64,000 nt of DNA, from NCBI GenBank assembly GCA_035873375.1, contig JAYWMQ010000007.1, forward strand, positions 1 to 64,000, given 5' to 3'. The notes under the pieces are model-generated. The model saw only the letters and a list, made by a program, of their open reading frames with translations, did not search any database and was not told the origin of the DNA. Of the stretch, positions 41,301 through 51,021 are shown in pieces. Each line of letters begins with the position of its first letter. Position 1 is the first letter of the stretch. The position numbers and the translations under genes were made by a program. Source of the stretch: Nitrospirota bacterium. GTDB lineage: Bacteria; Nitrospirota; Thermodesulfovibrionia; Thermodesulfovibrionales; JdFR-85.

Positions 41301-42368
41301 TTACCCCCTCATTCTCTTAGGCATATAACCACAGAAGGGCTCTTCATCAAGGTAATCTCCGGAGACTGCGTACGCCCTTGCCCGGCATCCACCGCAGACA
41401 TTTATATACTCACAGGAGCCGCAGCGGCCTTTATAGCTCTTAAAATCCCTCAGTTCCCTGAAGAGCTCGGAGTTCTCCCATACGTCCCTGAATGACTGTC
41501 TGAATATATTACCCGCCGGCAGGGGAAAGTAACTGCAGGGCAGTACATTGCCATCCACATCTATAAGGCATATAACCTGACCTGCAATGCAGCCCTTGGC
41601 ACCACCGGTTGAAAACTTGAGGGACCTCCTCTCAAATCCTTCTCCATCCTCACGGGCCTTCTGCCGGACGATCCTGTAGTAATGGGGTGCACAGGTCGGA
41701 CGTACGAGCATCTCCCGTTCATCCTTCTCCATCCGGTAATGCCACTGAAGTATCTCTTCGTAATCTTCTTTTGAGATGAGTTCCTTCATCATCTCTTCAC
41801 CCCTTCCGGTAGGCACGATCATGAACATGTACCATGCCGTGGCACCAAGGCTTTTGGCAAGCCTGTATACATGGGGGATATCCTCCTGGTTACGTTTTGT
41901 GAAAGAGGAATTTATAATAAACTCTATCCCGTGCCTCCTGAACAGTTCTGCAGCCCTTAGCGCGCCCTCAAAGGCACCAGCCTGCCCGCGGAAGTTGTCA
42001 TGCACCTCTGCAGTAGAACCATCAAGGCTCAGGGAAACTATCTTTATCCCTGCGGCCTTCATCTCTCTGCACTTCCCGTCATCTACCAGAACACCGTTTG
42101 TTGCAAGGCACATCCTTAAACCCTTTTCCGTCCCATACCTCGCTATATCAAAGACGTCTCTGCGCATGAGGGGGTCACCACCTGAAAGCACAATAACAGG
42201 TTTGCAATAACCCGAGATATCGTCCAGTACCCTGAAGGCAGCCTCTGTTGAGAAATCCGGGTGCTCCTGCACAACTGTCTCTGAGGCAGAGCGGCAATGC
42301 AGGCACCTGAGATTACACCTCCGTGTTATCTCCCAGGCAATCCACTTTGGATTGAATTCCATGTCCAT
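41301..42368 (-). CDS. ahbD: Radical SAM/SPASM heme b synthase, AhbD-like
   Basis: This 355-residue enzyme is likely the AhbD type, which oxidatively decarboxylates Fe-coproporphyrin III to heme b in sulfate reducers and archaea. The SAM cluster is in [15 protein letters not shown] (C-x3-C-x2-C), followed by [14 protein letters not shown]. Close matches to my memory of AhbD are CAPHYYRI and [22 protein letters not shown]. The C-terminal SPASM cysteines bind a second Fe-S cluster. NirJ or AhbC homology is the alternative. It precedes hemE. Confidence 0.75.
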   Translation of the reverse strand: MDMEFNPKWIAWEITRRCNLRCLHCRSASETVVQEHPDFSTEAAFRVLDDISGYCKPVIVLSGGDPLMRRDVFDIARYGTEKGLRMCLATNGVLVDDGKCREMKAAGIKIVSLSLDGSTAEVHDNFRGQAGAFEGALRAAELFRRHGIEFIINSSFTKRNQEDIPHVYRLAKSLGATAWYMFMIVPTGRGEEMMKELISKEDYEEILQWHYRMEKDEREMLVRPTCAPHYYRIVRQKAREDGEGFERRSLKFSTGGAKGCIAGQVICLIDVDGNVLPCSYFPLPAGNIFRQSFRDVWENSELFRELRDFKSYKGRCGSCEYINVCGGCRARAYAVSGDYLDEEPFCGYMPKRMRG

Positions 42369-42379
42369 AAATTTAATCT

Positions 42380-44017
42380 CTAACCCATGGCCTTTGCCAA
42401 CTTATCACTCCACAGATACCCCTCAATTGACTCAAGGAGGGGCAGAAATGTTCTGTTGTCCATGGCTGAGACAGCTATTGCCCCATACCTGTTGCAAAGG
42501 TTGTTAATCTCCTCCACCGGAACTCTGTCAATCTTGTTAAAGACCAGCAACCTGTGCTTGCCGGAGAGTCCCAATTCATCCATCAGCCTCTCAACGGACT
42601 CTATGTGCTGCTCAAACCTGTCACTCGATGCATCAACAAGGTGGATAAGGAGGTCTGCATCCTCAAGCTCTTCAAGGGTCGACCTGAATGCAGTCATAAG
42701 GTCTTTGGGAAGGTCTCTTATGAACCCGACCGTATCTGTAATTATAACTTCCCGCTCCTTTGGAAACCTCAATCTCCGGCTTGCAGTGTCGAGCGTGGCA
42801 AACATCCTCTTTTCAGTGAATGTCCTGCTGTTGGTAAGGTTATTCAGCAGGGTGGACTTGCCGGCATTTGTATATCCGATAATAGAGACTATCGGAATGT
42901 CTCTCTCGATCCTGCGGTGTTTTCGCTGCTTTCTTGCCTCGGAGAGTTTTTTCAGCTCCCGCTCAAGCAGGTGTATCCTGTCACGCACCCTTCGTCTGTC
43001 TATCTCAAGCTTCATCTCACCAGGTCCTCTTCCGCCGATGCCACCTGTAAGACGGCTCATGGCAGTACCCTTACCGGAGAGTCTCGGCAACCTGTATTTC
43101 AGTTGTGCAAGCTCCACCTGCACCTTACCGTCACGGCTGTGGGCCCTTCTGGCAAAGATGTCGAGGATGAGCTGGGAACGGTCTATAACCTTCAGTTCCG
43201 TAAGTTCCGTTATCGCCTTCATCTGTGAGGGAGAAAGGTCCTGGTCAAATATCAGAAGCGTTGCACTTTTTGTAAGGGCATCGATTATCAGGTCTTTCAG
43301 CTTACCGGTCCCCATAAGGTAACGGGGGTTTATCTCCTTCAGTCTCTGGATGATTGAACCGAGGACCAGGACATCAGCAGATCCGGCTAATTCACTCAGC
43401 TCCTCAATGGATTCCTCCTGCTCATACCTTGGCCTTGCTGAAGCACTTATGAGGATCGCCCTTTCCCTCGGGTCATCCTGTGATATGAGATTGCGGCGCT
43501 CCATCTCCTCTTCAATCGCACGGACAGAGGGCAGGAAATCAAACCGGAAAGAGTGAAAACTCTGAGGGGCCAGTACTTCATAGGGTTTGCCATCTCCATC
43601 AGGTAGCAGATAAGCAACATAGACCCTGTCAGGAAGCGCACCCTTTATACTTATTGCAGCAATCATATCGAGCCTCAGGAGGGCAAGGTCTGTGAGATCG
43701 TCCTGGTTGAGTGGTTCATCCCTGAGGTGCGTATGGATGAGCCTCATCCCCCGCAGGGACTTTCTACCAAGGGGATAATCACTCAGGTCAGGGATATAAA
43801 GACCCCGTGCATCTCCAACAATGACATGCGTTACTACCCCCGACCTTGTAACAAGAATCCCTATCTGCCGCCCGATCCCCTCTGATAGCCCGGTTATAAA
43901 CCTTGCAACCTCAGGGGTAACGATCTTCTCTGAAGGGATGCGTCTTCTGTATATCCGCTCAATGGCGTTTATATCCTGTTTCTTTAATCCTGATAAATTA
44001 CCGTAAACCGTTGCTAT
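42380..44017 (-). CDS. hflX: GTPase HflX (long form), proposed AUA start
   Basis: This 545-residue ribosome-splitting GTPase has the G domain [24 protein letters not shown] and NKID, and the HflX-specific domain with GTGKLKDLI and [12 protein letters not shown]. The first ordinary start (ATG 43747) would omit about 90 residues that match long HflX proteins ([20 protein letters not shown], then [15 protein letters not shown]). Upstream to the stop (44030-44032) there is no in-frame ATG, GTG or TTG. AGGAGG (44025-44030) lies 7 bases before ATA at 44015-44017, so I propose AUA initiation. It precedes ahbD by 11 bases. Confidence 0.92.
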   Translation of the reverse strand: MATVYGNLSGLKKQDINAIERIYRRRIPSEKIVTPEVARFITGLSEGIGRQIGILVTRSGVVTHVIVGDARGLYIPDLSDYPLGRKSLRGMRLIHTHLRDEPLNQDDLTDLALLRLDMIAAISIKGALPDRVYVAYLLPDGDGKPYEVLAPQSFHSFRFDFLPSVRAIEEEMERRNLISQDDPRERAILISASARPRYEQEESIEELSELAGSADVLVLGSIIQRLKEINPRYLMGTGKLKDLIIDALTKSATLLIFDQDLSPSQMKAITELTELKVIDRSQLILDIFARRAHSRDGKVQVELAQLKYRLPRLSGKGTAMSRLTGGIGGRGPGEMKLEIDRRRVRDRIHLLERELKKLSEARKQRKHRRIERDIPIVSIIGYTNAGKSTLLNNLTNSRTFTEKRMFATLDTASRRLRFPKEREVIITDTVGFIRDLPKDLMTAFRSTLEELEDADLLIHLVDASSDRFEQHIESVERLMDELGLSGKHRLLVFNKIDRVPVEEINNLCNRYGAIAVSAMDNRTFLPLLESIEGYLWSDKLAKAMG

Positions 44018-44161
44018 ATGCGTTCCTCCTTATTGTTACTGACTAAACTCATTTTTACTGCAGTAAATCCAAAAAACACCACAGTAATTATGGTTATTAT
44101 ATTTTAACACAAAATATCTCTCCATCTCCCAAGGTTACCGATTAAAAACCCGTCAACTCCT

Positions 44162-44303
44162 GGGAACAGACATGGATACAGAGTTTGAACGGGTTTAATT
44201 ATCACTTTTGCATCACCCGGATGGTGATGCGTGATAATTACCTCGGAGACAGACAGGATGTCTGTCGAGAATGAGTGAAAATTCTGTGTCCATGTCTGTT
44301 CCC
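44162..44303. repeat. Composite palindromic element with nested hairpins
   Basis: The outer arms GGGAACAGACATGG... (44162-44182) and their complement (44283-44303) match at 20 of 21 positions. Inside are a hairpin with AATTATCAC/GTGATAATT (44197-44205, 44231-44239) enclosing GCATCACC/GGTGATGC (44210-44217, 44223-44230), and GACAGACA/TGTCTGTC (44248-44255, 44259-44266). CTCTCCATCT words flank it. It occupies the 316-base gap between hflX and the kinase; no gene is seen there. Confidence 0.85.
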
Positions 44304-44333
44304 CATCTCTCCATCTCTCCCACATGCCGGTGT

Positions 44334-46976
44334 TCAGGAGAGTATCTGTTTCAATGCCCTTGCTATGGTCTTTCTGGTAAATGGTTTCTGCACAAAACCT
44401 TTCACACCGCTGTCAAGCAGCTCCTTAATGCCTGCCAGACCCTCATGACTGTAGCCGGAGCAGAGAATGACATTTACATCAGGGTCTATGGACTGCAGAC
44501 TCTGGAAAACCTCGGAGCCGCTCATCCCCGGCATAATCATATCAAGGAGGACTATCACTATTTCCTCCTTTCTTTCCCTGAAAAGAGTAATTCCCTCCAT
44601 ACCCTTAGCCGCCGTAATAACCGTATAGCCAAGGGACGCCAGCAGATCCTTTCCAAGCTCTCGGATATTCTGATCATCATCTATCACGAGTATCGTTCCA
44701 CTGCCGGTCAACTCCTCTTCCGCAAAGCTCTCGGAATCTTTAACCTCCCCCCTGCACACAGGGAAATACATATTGAATCTCGTCCCCCTGCCGGGCTCGG
44801 AATAAAGATTAATATAACCACCATGGTTTGTAACTATTGAATGGATTATATAGAGACCAAGCCCCGTCCCCTTTCCGGTATCCTTGGTTGTAAAAAAAGG
44901 ATCAAATACCCTGCTCTGGAGATCATTATCCATTCCCGCTCCTGTATCGGATACAGCAAGCTTTACAAAACCGCCATCTGAATCTGAGGCAATTCCGTTT
45001 GCAGCCCCGTTTTCCCTGCCGACCCTGTCCGTTTCTATCCTTAATGTTCCACCATCAGGCATGGCGTCTTTGGCATTGATGGCAAGATTCATGATTACCT
45101 GCTGAATCTGCGTAGGGTCAGCTTTTATCGGTGGTATTCCGTCCCTGAGATTCAGTTCGATGTTAATCTCTTTGGGTATGCTCCTGTTTAATATGTCAAA
45201 CGTCTCTCTAATAATTGCATTAATGTCCACTACCTTCAACTCAAGTTTTTCCTTCCTTGTTATACCCAGTATCCTGCCGGCAAGGGCTGCCCCCTGCTGT
45301 GCCGATTTTTCAATAATGTCAATCCCCTTATATATCTGGTCATCCTTGCTGATTTTGTGCTTGATAACCTCCGCATAACCAAGAACAGCAGTGAGTATGT
45401 TGTTAAAGTCATGGGCAATACCCCCGGCAAGTGTCCCTATTGCCTCCATTTTCTGAGCCCTGAGCAATTGCGCATACAGCTTCTTTTCCTCTGTTATATC
45501 CCTCTGAATGGAGACAAAGTTGATAGTTCTGCCACTGTCGGAGTGGATGGGAAAAATAACTGAAGAGACAATAAATTCCTCACCGTTTTTCTTTCTGTTA
45601 ATCAGTTCACCCCTCCAGGGATTTCCGGACCTTATGCTGTTGAATATATCTGAATAAAAATTTTCATTGTATATTCCTTTATTCAGAGCGAACAACCCCT
45701 TCCCTGACATCTCGGACTTCATGTAACCCGTCAGCTCCTCAAATGCCCTGTTCACATAAATAATATGCCCCTCTTCATCAGTAAAGGTGATAATATCAAA
45801 GGCAGAGTCTATAATCTTTTTAAATCTCCTTAACTCCTCTGTTGCAGATACGCGCTGAATAGCAACGGCCGCATCAGAGGCAATTGCCATAAGAAACCTT
45901 TCGTCCTCTTCGGTAAAGGAACCCGTAGCCTTGTTTGCAAAATAAATAGAGCCAAGCGGGAAACCCTTACTTGAAAATATTGGATAACCAAGGAAATTTC
46001 TTATTGAAGGATGGCCGTCGGGCAGACGCCCTGAAAAGGCCCCGTGTTTCGTTACATCATCTATTCTGACCGGCGTAAGACTCAGTTGCATCATCCTTAA
46101 AATCCCCTTCCCCTCGGGATACATCCCAACCCTCTGTCGTATCTCCTCTGTATCAATGCCATTGGAAATGATCTTCGAGAATTCCCCCTTCTCATTAAAG
46201 AGGGCAATTGCAGCATAGTCGGCAAAAATCAATCCCCTTGCCGCATCAAGTATTGTCTTGAGTGTGTCATCAAGGGACATGGACTCATTAAGCGCTACAG
46301 CAGCCCTGTGAAGTATCTCTGTCTTTAAGCGTTGTTCCTTCTCTGAATCAAATGCCCCGTTTATCGCATCCACGAGAAAGTCAAACTCCTTCACTCCCGT
46401 ATGCGTAAGGGGTTGACCTTTTCTCAGTTTCCGGATAAGTTTGTCAAGGGGCACCTTCAGGTTCCTGTTCACTACCGCCATTATCCCGATAATGAAGAGA
46501 ACGGCGGCAAAACTTATACCTGATATCATTATATTATTGGCTGCCTCAACAGAACCCGGCATCACGGGTGAACTAAGCAGAACGATATCCCATCCCCACG
46601 GGAGATAAGCGAATCGGTAAGCATAACCTCTCGTACCTCCAACTCTGGTTTTCACAAGTTTATTTCTCTCCTTGATCTCCTTTGCTCCGGATATGTCGCC
46701 TTTACTTGAAATGGATATGCCATCCTGAAATATTGCATATGTGATACCTTCCTTATTTTGATGTTTTTTTATCAATTCTATGGCATCATCCATGCTTTTC
46801 GATGATTTGATAATTGACTCGATCTGCAATCGATGGAGTTCAAAGAAGGTGTTGAAATATTGCCTGGAGACCCGGTTGACTGTTGAAATTGAAACAGAGA
46901 GAATAAAGATAATGATTAGTAAGAGAAAAAAAAGGATGGGTATACGTATTCTGGAACTTATACTTCCATTTCTCAT
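44334..46976 (-). CDS. Hybrid sensor histidine kinase with GAF, PAS and receiver domains
   Basis: This 880-residue membrane kinase has helices at about 10-32 and 148-168 flanking a small periplasmic sensor, a GAF domain (about 215-380), a PAS domain (about 385-500), a HisKA/HATPase core and a receiver. The phosphoacceptor motif is AGGIAHDFNNILTAVLG; the ATP lid has DTGAGMD and GTGLGLYI. The receiver has VIDDDQ and the phosphorylatable Asp in VLLDMIMPG. No response regulator is adjacent, so output may be through phosphorelay. The stimulus is unknown. Confidence 0.9.
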   Translation of the reverse strand: MRNGSISSRIRIPILFFLLLIIIFILSVSISTVNRVSRQYFNTFFELHRLQIESIIKSSKSMDDAIELIKKHQNKEGITYAIFQDGISISSKGDISGAKEIKERNKLVKTRVGGTRGYAYRFAYLPWGWDIVLLSSPVMPGSVEAANNIMISGISFAAVLFIIGIMAVVNRNLKVPLDKLIRKLRKGQPLTHTGVKEFDFLVDAINGAFDSEKEQRLKTEILHRAAVALNESMSLDDTLKTILDAARGLIFADYAAIALFNEKGEFSKIISNGIDTEEIRQRVGMYPEGKGILRMMQLSLTPVRIDDVTKHGAFSGRLPDGHPSIRNFLGYPIFSSKGFPLGSIYFANKATGSFTEEDERFLMAIASDAAVAIQRVSATEELRRFKKIIDSAFDIITFTDEEGHIIYVNRAFEELTGYMKSEMSGKGLFALNKGIYNENFYSDIFNSIRSGNPWRGELINRKKNGEEFIVSSVIFPIHSDSGRTINFVSIQRDITEEKKLYAQLLRAQKMEAIGTLAGGIAHDFNNILTAVLGYAEVIKHKISKDDQIYKGIDIIEKSAQQGAALAGRILGITRKEKLELKVVDINAIIRETFDILNRSIPKEINIELNLRDGIPPIKADPTQIQQVIMNLAINAKDAMPDGGTLRIETDRVGRENGAANGIASDSDGGFVKLAVSDTGAGMDNDLQSRVFDPFFTTKDTGKGTGLGLYIIHSIVTNHGGYINLYSEPGRGTRFNMYFPVCRGEVKDSESFAEEELTGSGTILVIDDDQNIRELGKDLLASLGYTVITAAKGMEGITLFRERKEEIVIVLLDMIMPGMSGSEVFQSLQSIDPDVNVILCSGYSHEGLAGIKELLDSGVKGFVQKPFTRKTIARALKQILS

Positions 46977-47124
46977 GACTTACACCCAATTGACTGAAAA
47001 TTCATATAGTTCAACCTTTATTGCAAAAATGCACCGGTTTGTAAGTTAAGTCTATACTGGTAATTTGCCCCTGCTTCCATTTTACCATAACACCCACCTC
47101 TTTGAAGATACAGGCACAGACTAC

Positions 47125-47889
47125 CTAAACGGAATAGAATGCATCCATCTCCTCTGTGTATAAACCATCCCTTTCATATACAAATAGAGGGTTTTCCACT
47201 TTTAGTTCTACCCCTCCGCCCTTGACTGCCTCAATGAGTACTATTGCAGCCTCTGAGGTATTGTCGGGATGGACAAACCTGACCCTCTTCGGCTCAAGGA
47301 AAAACTCTTTCATTGTATTTATTACTTCACTGAACCGGCACGGGTGATAGACCATAAAAAACCGCCCCCTGCCCTTTAAGAGCGCTGACGATGTCCTGAT
47401 GAGGTCTGTCAGGGTCAACTTGATCTCGTGTCTCGCTATAGCCCTTTCACTGTAAGGACTTATCCTGCCCGTGCCGGGCTTTCTGAAGGGTGGATTTGAT
47501 ACAACGGCATCAAACCCCTCTATGAAATCAGGAGAGTTCTCGTGAAGGATAGATGATATATCAGCCCTCAGCACCTGAACCCTATGTCCGAGCTGATTGA
47601 GCTCTACATTCCTTTGTGCAAGAGCGGAAAGCCCCTCCTGAATCTCAATCAACAGCACCTCTGTCCACGGGTATCTCATTGCAAGAACAAGCCCCACCAC
47701 ACCGGAGCCGGCACCAAGGTCAGCCACCCTCCTGACTCCTCTGGAACATCCTGCAAAACCGGCAAGCAATACGGAATCAAGGGAGAACCTGTACCCCTCC
47801 ATCCTCTGGTATAATCTGACTCCACAAATACTGTCAAGGGTAAGGTTATCCACTATAAAACCCTCTGCCTCCAAGGTAAAGGTGGACAT
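47125..47889 (-). CDS. tRNA1(Val) adenine-N6 methyltransferase-like (TrmN6/YfiC family)
   Basis: This 254-residue Rossmann methyltransferase has the SAM motif ADLGAGSGVVGLVLAMRYP and the amino-methyltransferase motif VVSNPPF. The opening LYQRMEGYRFSLDSVLLAGF matches the YfiC/TrmN6 family, which methylates A37 of tRNA1(Val). I use the ATG at 47889. It overlaps the end of the cobyrinate synthase by 44 bases. Confidence 0.8.
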   Translation of the reverse strand: MSTFTLEAEGFIVDNLTLDSICGVRLYQRMEGYRFSLDSVLLAGFAGCSRGVRRVADLGAGSGVVGLVLAMRYPWTEVLLIEIQEGLSALAQRNVELNQLGHRVQVLRADISSILHENSPDFIEGFDAVVSNPPFRKPGTGRISPYSERAIARHEIKLTLTDLIRTSSALLKGRGRFFMVYHPCRFSEVINTMKEFFLEPKRVRFVHPDNTSEAAIVLIEAVKGGGVELKVENPLFVYERDGLYTEEMDAFYSV

Positions 47890-49168
47890 AGCTGCCAAGG
47901 GTGTTCAGGTATCTGTAACCCCCTCTGGTCTCAATCCCCGGGGGATAGGCAACCCTGTATATACGCTCGATATTTTCAGGCATGGGATCTATATCCGAGT
48001 AGTGGAACTCGTGACCCCTCACCCGGGTACCCTTCTCCCCGGCAATGGAATCCTCCAAGAGAAGAATCTCCCTGTAACCAAGTCGCATCCGCTTCTTTCT
48101 CATCGTGGCCCTTGTTGGGAAGACCCCGGCCATTGGATAAAAATTATCCTCAAAATCACTGATACCCTCTGTAAGGTACATTAAACCTCCACACTCGGCA
48201 TAGGTGCGCCCACCGGAAAGGCACCATTGCCTTATAGCCTCCCTCATCGAGGAATTTTCTGAAAGCCTGTCGGCATAAAGTTCAGGATACCCGCCTCCAA
48301 GACAGAGTATATTAATCCCCTCTGGAAGCACCTTGTCACTGAGTGGACTGAAGAAAACAAGCTCAGCCCCCTGAGCCCTGAGGGTCTCCAGAAAATCCTC
48401 GTAATAAAAAGAGAACGCCCTGTCTCTTGCAATGGCTATCCTCATCGCATCAAGTGATTTTTTTACCTCTGTGTTCCTCATGTCAGTTTCAGGTATTTTA
48501 TAGTCAGTCAGGGTGAGGAGTTTATCCAGGTCCAGATTTGCTTCAATGAATGCAGCAAGCCTCTCTGTCCCTGATTTTTCCAGCGGAATCTCATCTGCAG
48601 TATAAAGCCCCAGGTGTCTCTGTGGAATTGCAACTGCTTCCTCAGAGGGGAGAAATCCAATTATCTCCACGCCTTCCACACTCTCCATCCCTTTCTTTAT
48701 CAGTTCCCTGTGCCTCTGGCTTGATACCCTGTTAAAAATGACACCTGAAACCCTGAGACCCTGCTGATAATCCCGGAACCCTTTTACCACAGCCCCTGCA
48801 GACTCAGCCATTGAACGGGCATCTACGAGCAATATAACAGGGAGCCCGAGTACCACTGAAAGCGAGGCAGAAGAGCTTACGCCGCCATCATAAAGCCCCA
48901 TTACCCCCTCAACAACGGCAACATCAGCGCCTGCGCATTTATCCGCAAAGAGGACCCTGACGTAATCACCTCCAGCCATCCAGATATCGAGGTTGTAGGA
49001 TTTACTGCCGCTAACAAGGCCGTGCAGTCCCGGGTCTATAAAATCCGGCCCCACTTTAAAGGGCTGCACCCTCAGTCCCCGCTTCATCAGGGCGGCCATC
49101 ACTCCGATAGATACCGTGGTCTTGCCTGCACCGCTGTGTACAGCACCAATCAGAAATCCCTTCATCAT
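47846..49168 (-). CDS. cobB: Cobyrinate a,c-diamide synthase
   Basis: This 440-residue enzyme amidates cobyrinic acid at positions a and c with glutamine and ATP in cobalamin synthesis. The N-terminal dethiobiotin-synthetase-like domain has the P-loop GAVHSGAGKTTVS and DARSMAESAGAV. The C-terminal class I glutaminase domain has CGGLMYLTEGI with the catalytic Cys. No other B12 genes are nearby. I start at ATG 49168; ATG 49165 is also possible. It overlaps the TrmN6-like gene. Confidence 0.9.
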   Translation of the reverse strand: MMKGFLIGAVHSGAGKTTVSIGVMAALMKRGLRVQPFKVGPDFIDPGLHGLVSGSKSYNLDIWMAGGDYVRVLFADKCAGADVAVVEGVMGLYDGGVSSSASLSVVLGLPVILLVDARSMAESAGAVVKGFRDYQQGLRVSGVIFNRVSSQRHRELIKKGMESVEGVEIIGFLPSEEAVAIPQRHLGLYTADEIPLEKSGTERLAAFIEANLDLDKLLTLTDYKIPETDMRNTEVKKSLDAMRIAIARDRAFSFYYEDFLETLRAQGAELVFFSPLSDKVLPEGINILCLGGGYPELYADRLSENSSMREAIRQWCLSGGRTYAECGGLMYLTEGISDFEDNFYPMAGVFPTRATMRKKRMRLGYREILLLEDSIAGEKGTRVRGHEFHYSDIDPMPENIERIYRVAYPPGIETRGGYRYLNTLGSYVHLYLGGRGFYSG

Positions 49169-49296
49169 CCCCCATGCCCTCAGGCGGCTAAAATGCCCAT
49201 ATTGCACCAGTCATTCCTTTACTGCAAATGATTATAGCAAAACGCCGGTTCTAAACTCCCGGGACTATCCTGAAACTATCACCCTAAAATTACTAC

Positions 49297-49326
49297 TTGA
49301 CATATTCTGTTTTTTTTGTGTATATT
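49297..49326 (+). promoter_or_regulatory. Promoter upstream of the small ORF and cytochrome gene
   Basis: TTGACA (49297-49302) and TATATT (49321-49326) have an 18-base spacer that is T-rich. It precedes the 29-codon ORF and the cytochrome gene in the 372-base intergenic region. Confidence 0.7.
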
Positions 49327-49358
49327 TCAATCGTTAAAAGTGAAAGGAGGTTGTTTTT

Positions 49359-49448
49359 ATGTGTGTTAATCTTTCCATATATCATAATGTGACCATAAAA
49401 TTCACTTATAAGCATGGAGTCTTTCAGGTTTATCTCAATCTTTGCTAA
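49359..49448 (+). CDS. Short ORF / possible leader peptide (29 aa)
   Basis: ATG at 49359 follows a strong AGGAGG (49345-49350) with an 8-base spacer and encodes MCVNLSIYHNVTIKFTYKHG... ending in Cys before TAA. A similar AAAGGAGGT site precedes the cytochrome. It could be a leader peptide in the cytochrome mRNA or a duplicated fragment. No family is recognised. Confidence 0.35.
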   Translation: MCVNLSIYHNVTIKFTYKHGVFQVYLNLC

Positions 49449-49474
49449 AAATGTCCTGTCATTCTTTACTGATT

Positions 49475-49504
49475 GGCATAAATTTTGTATAACAAATTTA
49501 TGCC
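49475..49504. promoter_or_regulatory. 11-bp inverted repeat upstream of the cytochrome gene
   Basis: GGCATAAATTT (49475-49485) and AAATTTATGCC (49494-49504) are perfect complements with an 8-base spacer, 36 bases before the cytochrome start. It looks like a dimeric-repressor operator or a small attenuator hairpin. Confidence 0.55.
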
Positions 49505-49540
49505 GGTAGAAAATAATTCAATGAAAGGAGGTGAGATTAG

Positions 49541-49855
49541 GTGAAGAAACTACTTATTTTAGCGATCATTCTGACTGTTGCACTTGCCTTTATTGGAACT
49601 TCCCTGGCTGTCCCCCCTGGTAAGACGATCGAGTTTACCAAAAGTCCGATGGGCAAGGTTGTCTTCTCCGGCAAAATACATGCTGATGCCGGCAAGAAGT
49701 GCACTGACTGCCATCCGAAGATATTCAAAATGAAAAAGGGTGCGGACGAGATAACCATGAAAGACATTTATGCCGGTAAGTTCTGCGGAACCTGCCATAA
49801 CGGCAAAATTGCATTTAATGCAAAAACCGGTTGTATGAAATGCCACAAAAAGTAG
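49541..49855 (+). CDS. Three-heme cytochrome c7-like protein
   Basis: This 104-residue exported cytochrome has a signal peptide (residues 1-23) and three CxxCH motifs at 54-58 (CTDCH), 82-86 (CGTCH) and 98-102 (CMKCH). FSGKIH at 42-47 provides a likely axial His. This three-heme pattern resembles periplasmic cytochrome c7 electron carriers of metal- and sulfur-reducing bacteria. The start is a GTG at 49541 after AGGAGG. Its partners are not nearby. A strong terminator follows. Confidence 0.85.
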   Translation: MKKLLILAIILTVALAFIGTSLAVPPGKTIEFTKSPMGKVVFSGKIHADAGKKCTDCHPKIFKMKKGADEITMKDIYAGKFCGTCHNGKIAFNAKTGCMKCHKK

Positions 49856-49886
49856 CAATAAGAACACACTATATTTAACAAAAAAC

Positions 49887-49919
49887 AAAAGAGGGCTTCT
49901 GATTCAGAAGCCCTCTTTT
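49887..49919. terminator. Bidirectional rho-independent terminator
   Basis: A 14-bp perfect stem (AAAAGAGGGCTTCT with its complement) has a GATTC loop and T-runs on both strands. It separates the cytochrome gene from the convergent ilvE. Confidence 0.95.
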
Positions 49920-49946
49920 GTTTTATCTTTAAAAACTCCATCGTCC

Positions 49947-50861
49947 CTAAATTACAGTTAACCACTCCCTGTATCTTTTATTCTCTCCCCTTACAATACT
50001 GAAAAATATATCCTGAAGTCTCCTTGTAATTCCTCCCGGCTTGCCGTCACCTACAGGCCTCCCATCAAGCTCCCTTATCGGGGTTACTTCTGCAGCCGTT
50101 CCTGTAAAAAAGGCTTCGTCGGAAACATAAACCTCATCCCTTGTAAAACGCTCTTCTACAATCCCGATACCCTCGTCTCCGGCAATGGTGATCATGCTGT
50201 TCCGTGTGATCCCCTCAAGAATGGAAGTAAGGGGTGTGGTCTTTAGATTGCCACCCCTTGCAATAAAGATATTTTCACCGCTGCCCTCAGAGACAAAGCC
50301 TTCGGTATCAAGCAAAAGTGCCTCGTCATAGCCACATGAGATAGCCTCTTTCTTGGCCAGCTGAGAATTGACGTAATAACCACATACCTTGCCGTGCGAC
50401 ATATTTGAATTAACATGGTTTCTTATAAAAGAAGATGTCTTCACCTTTATACCCTTTTCCAGACCTTCATCCCCGAGGTATGTACCCCATGGCCATACGG
50501 CAATAGAGACCCTGACAGGATTACCCTTTGGATAAAGCCCCATGGCCCCATAGCCGATATAAACAAGGGGTCTTATATAACACTCTTTTATTCCATTGAC
50601 CTCCACGGTCTTTATAATGGCCTCCTCGATCTGCTCCTCGGTGTACGGAATATCAAGGAGAAAGATTTTCGCTGATTTAAAGAGTCTGTCAACGTGTTCC
50701 TTAAGCCTGAATATGGCAGGCCCCTCTGCAGTCTCATAGCACCTTATCCCCTCAAAAACACCAAGACCGTAGTGCATTGTATGTGTAAGGACATGAACCT
50801 TCGCATCATCCCATGCAACCAGTTCTCCATCCATCCATATCTTTTCAGTCTTGTCAATCAT
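49947..50861 (-). CDS. ilvE: Branched-chain amino acid aminotransferase
   Basis: This 304-residue class IV PLP enzyme transaminates Val, Leu and Ile. The opening [25 protein letters not shown], the PLP region [24 protein letters not shown] and [13 protein letters not shown] are typical. It stands alone, bounded by the terminator and an upstream inverted-repeat region. Confidence 0.93.
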   Translation of the reverse strand: MIDKTEKIWMDGELVAWDDAKVHVLTHTMHYGLGVFEGIRCYETAEGPAIFRLKEHVDRLFKSAKIFLLDIPYTEEQIEEAIIKTVEVNGIKECYIRPLVYIGYGAMGLYPKGNPVRVSIAVWPWGTYLGDEGLEKGIKVKTSSFIRNHVNSNMSHGKVCGYYVNSQLAKKEAISCGYDEALLLDTEGFVSEGSGENIFIARGGNLKTTPLTSILEGITRNSMITIAGDEGIGIVEERFTRDEVYVSDEAFFTGTAAEVTPIRELDGRPVGDGKPGGITRRLQDIFFSIVRGENKRYREWLTVI

Positions 50862-50923
50862 GTTGTATATTTAAGCAGTAACGGCTAAAAACTGTCAATA
50901 TTATTTTCATGGACTCCAATAAG

Positions 50924-50990
50924 ACGGTAACGTCAAAAACCCGAATAAGGTAATCCCGCAAAAATGCGGAAAAATCGGCATCGTTACCGT
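50924..50990. repeat. Inverted repeat upstream of the PLD gene
   Basis: ACGGTAACG (50924-50932) pairs with CGTTACCGT (50982-50990), with a small inner hairpin CCGCA-AAAA-TGCGG at 50956-50969. A TATAAT follows immediately at 50990-50995, so the structure overlaps a likely promoter without a clear -35. Confidence 0.6.
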
Positions 50991-51021
50991 ATAATGATAC
51001 TATGAACGGGATTAAAGAGTG

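Noticed and set aside
42387-43322. Long plus-strand ORF (311 residues) opposite hflX
   Set aside because: It is a serine/leucine-rich shadow of the conserved HflX frame.
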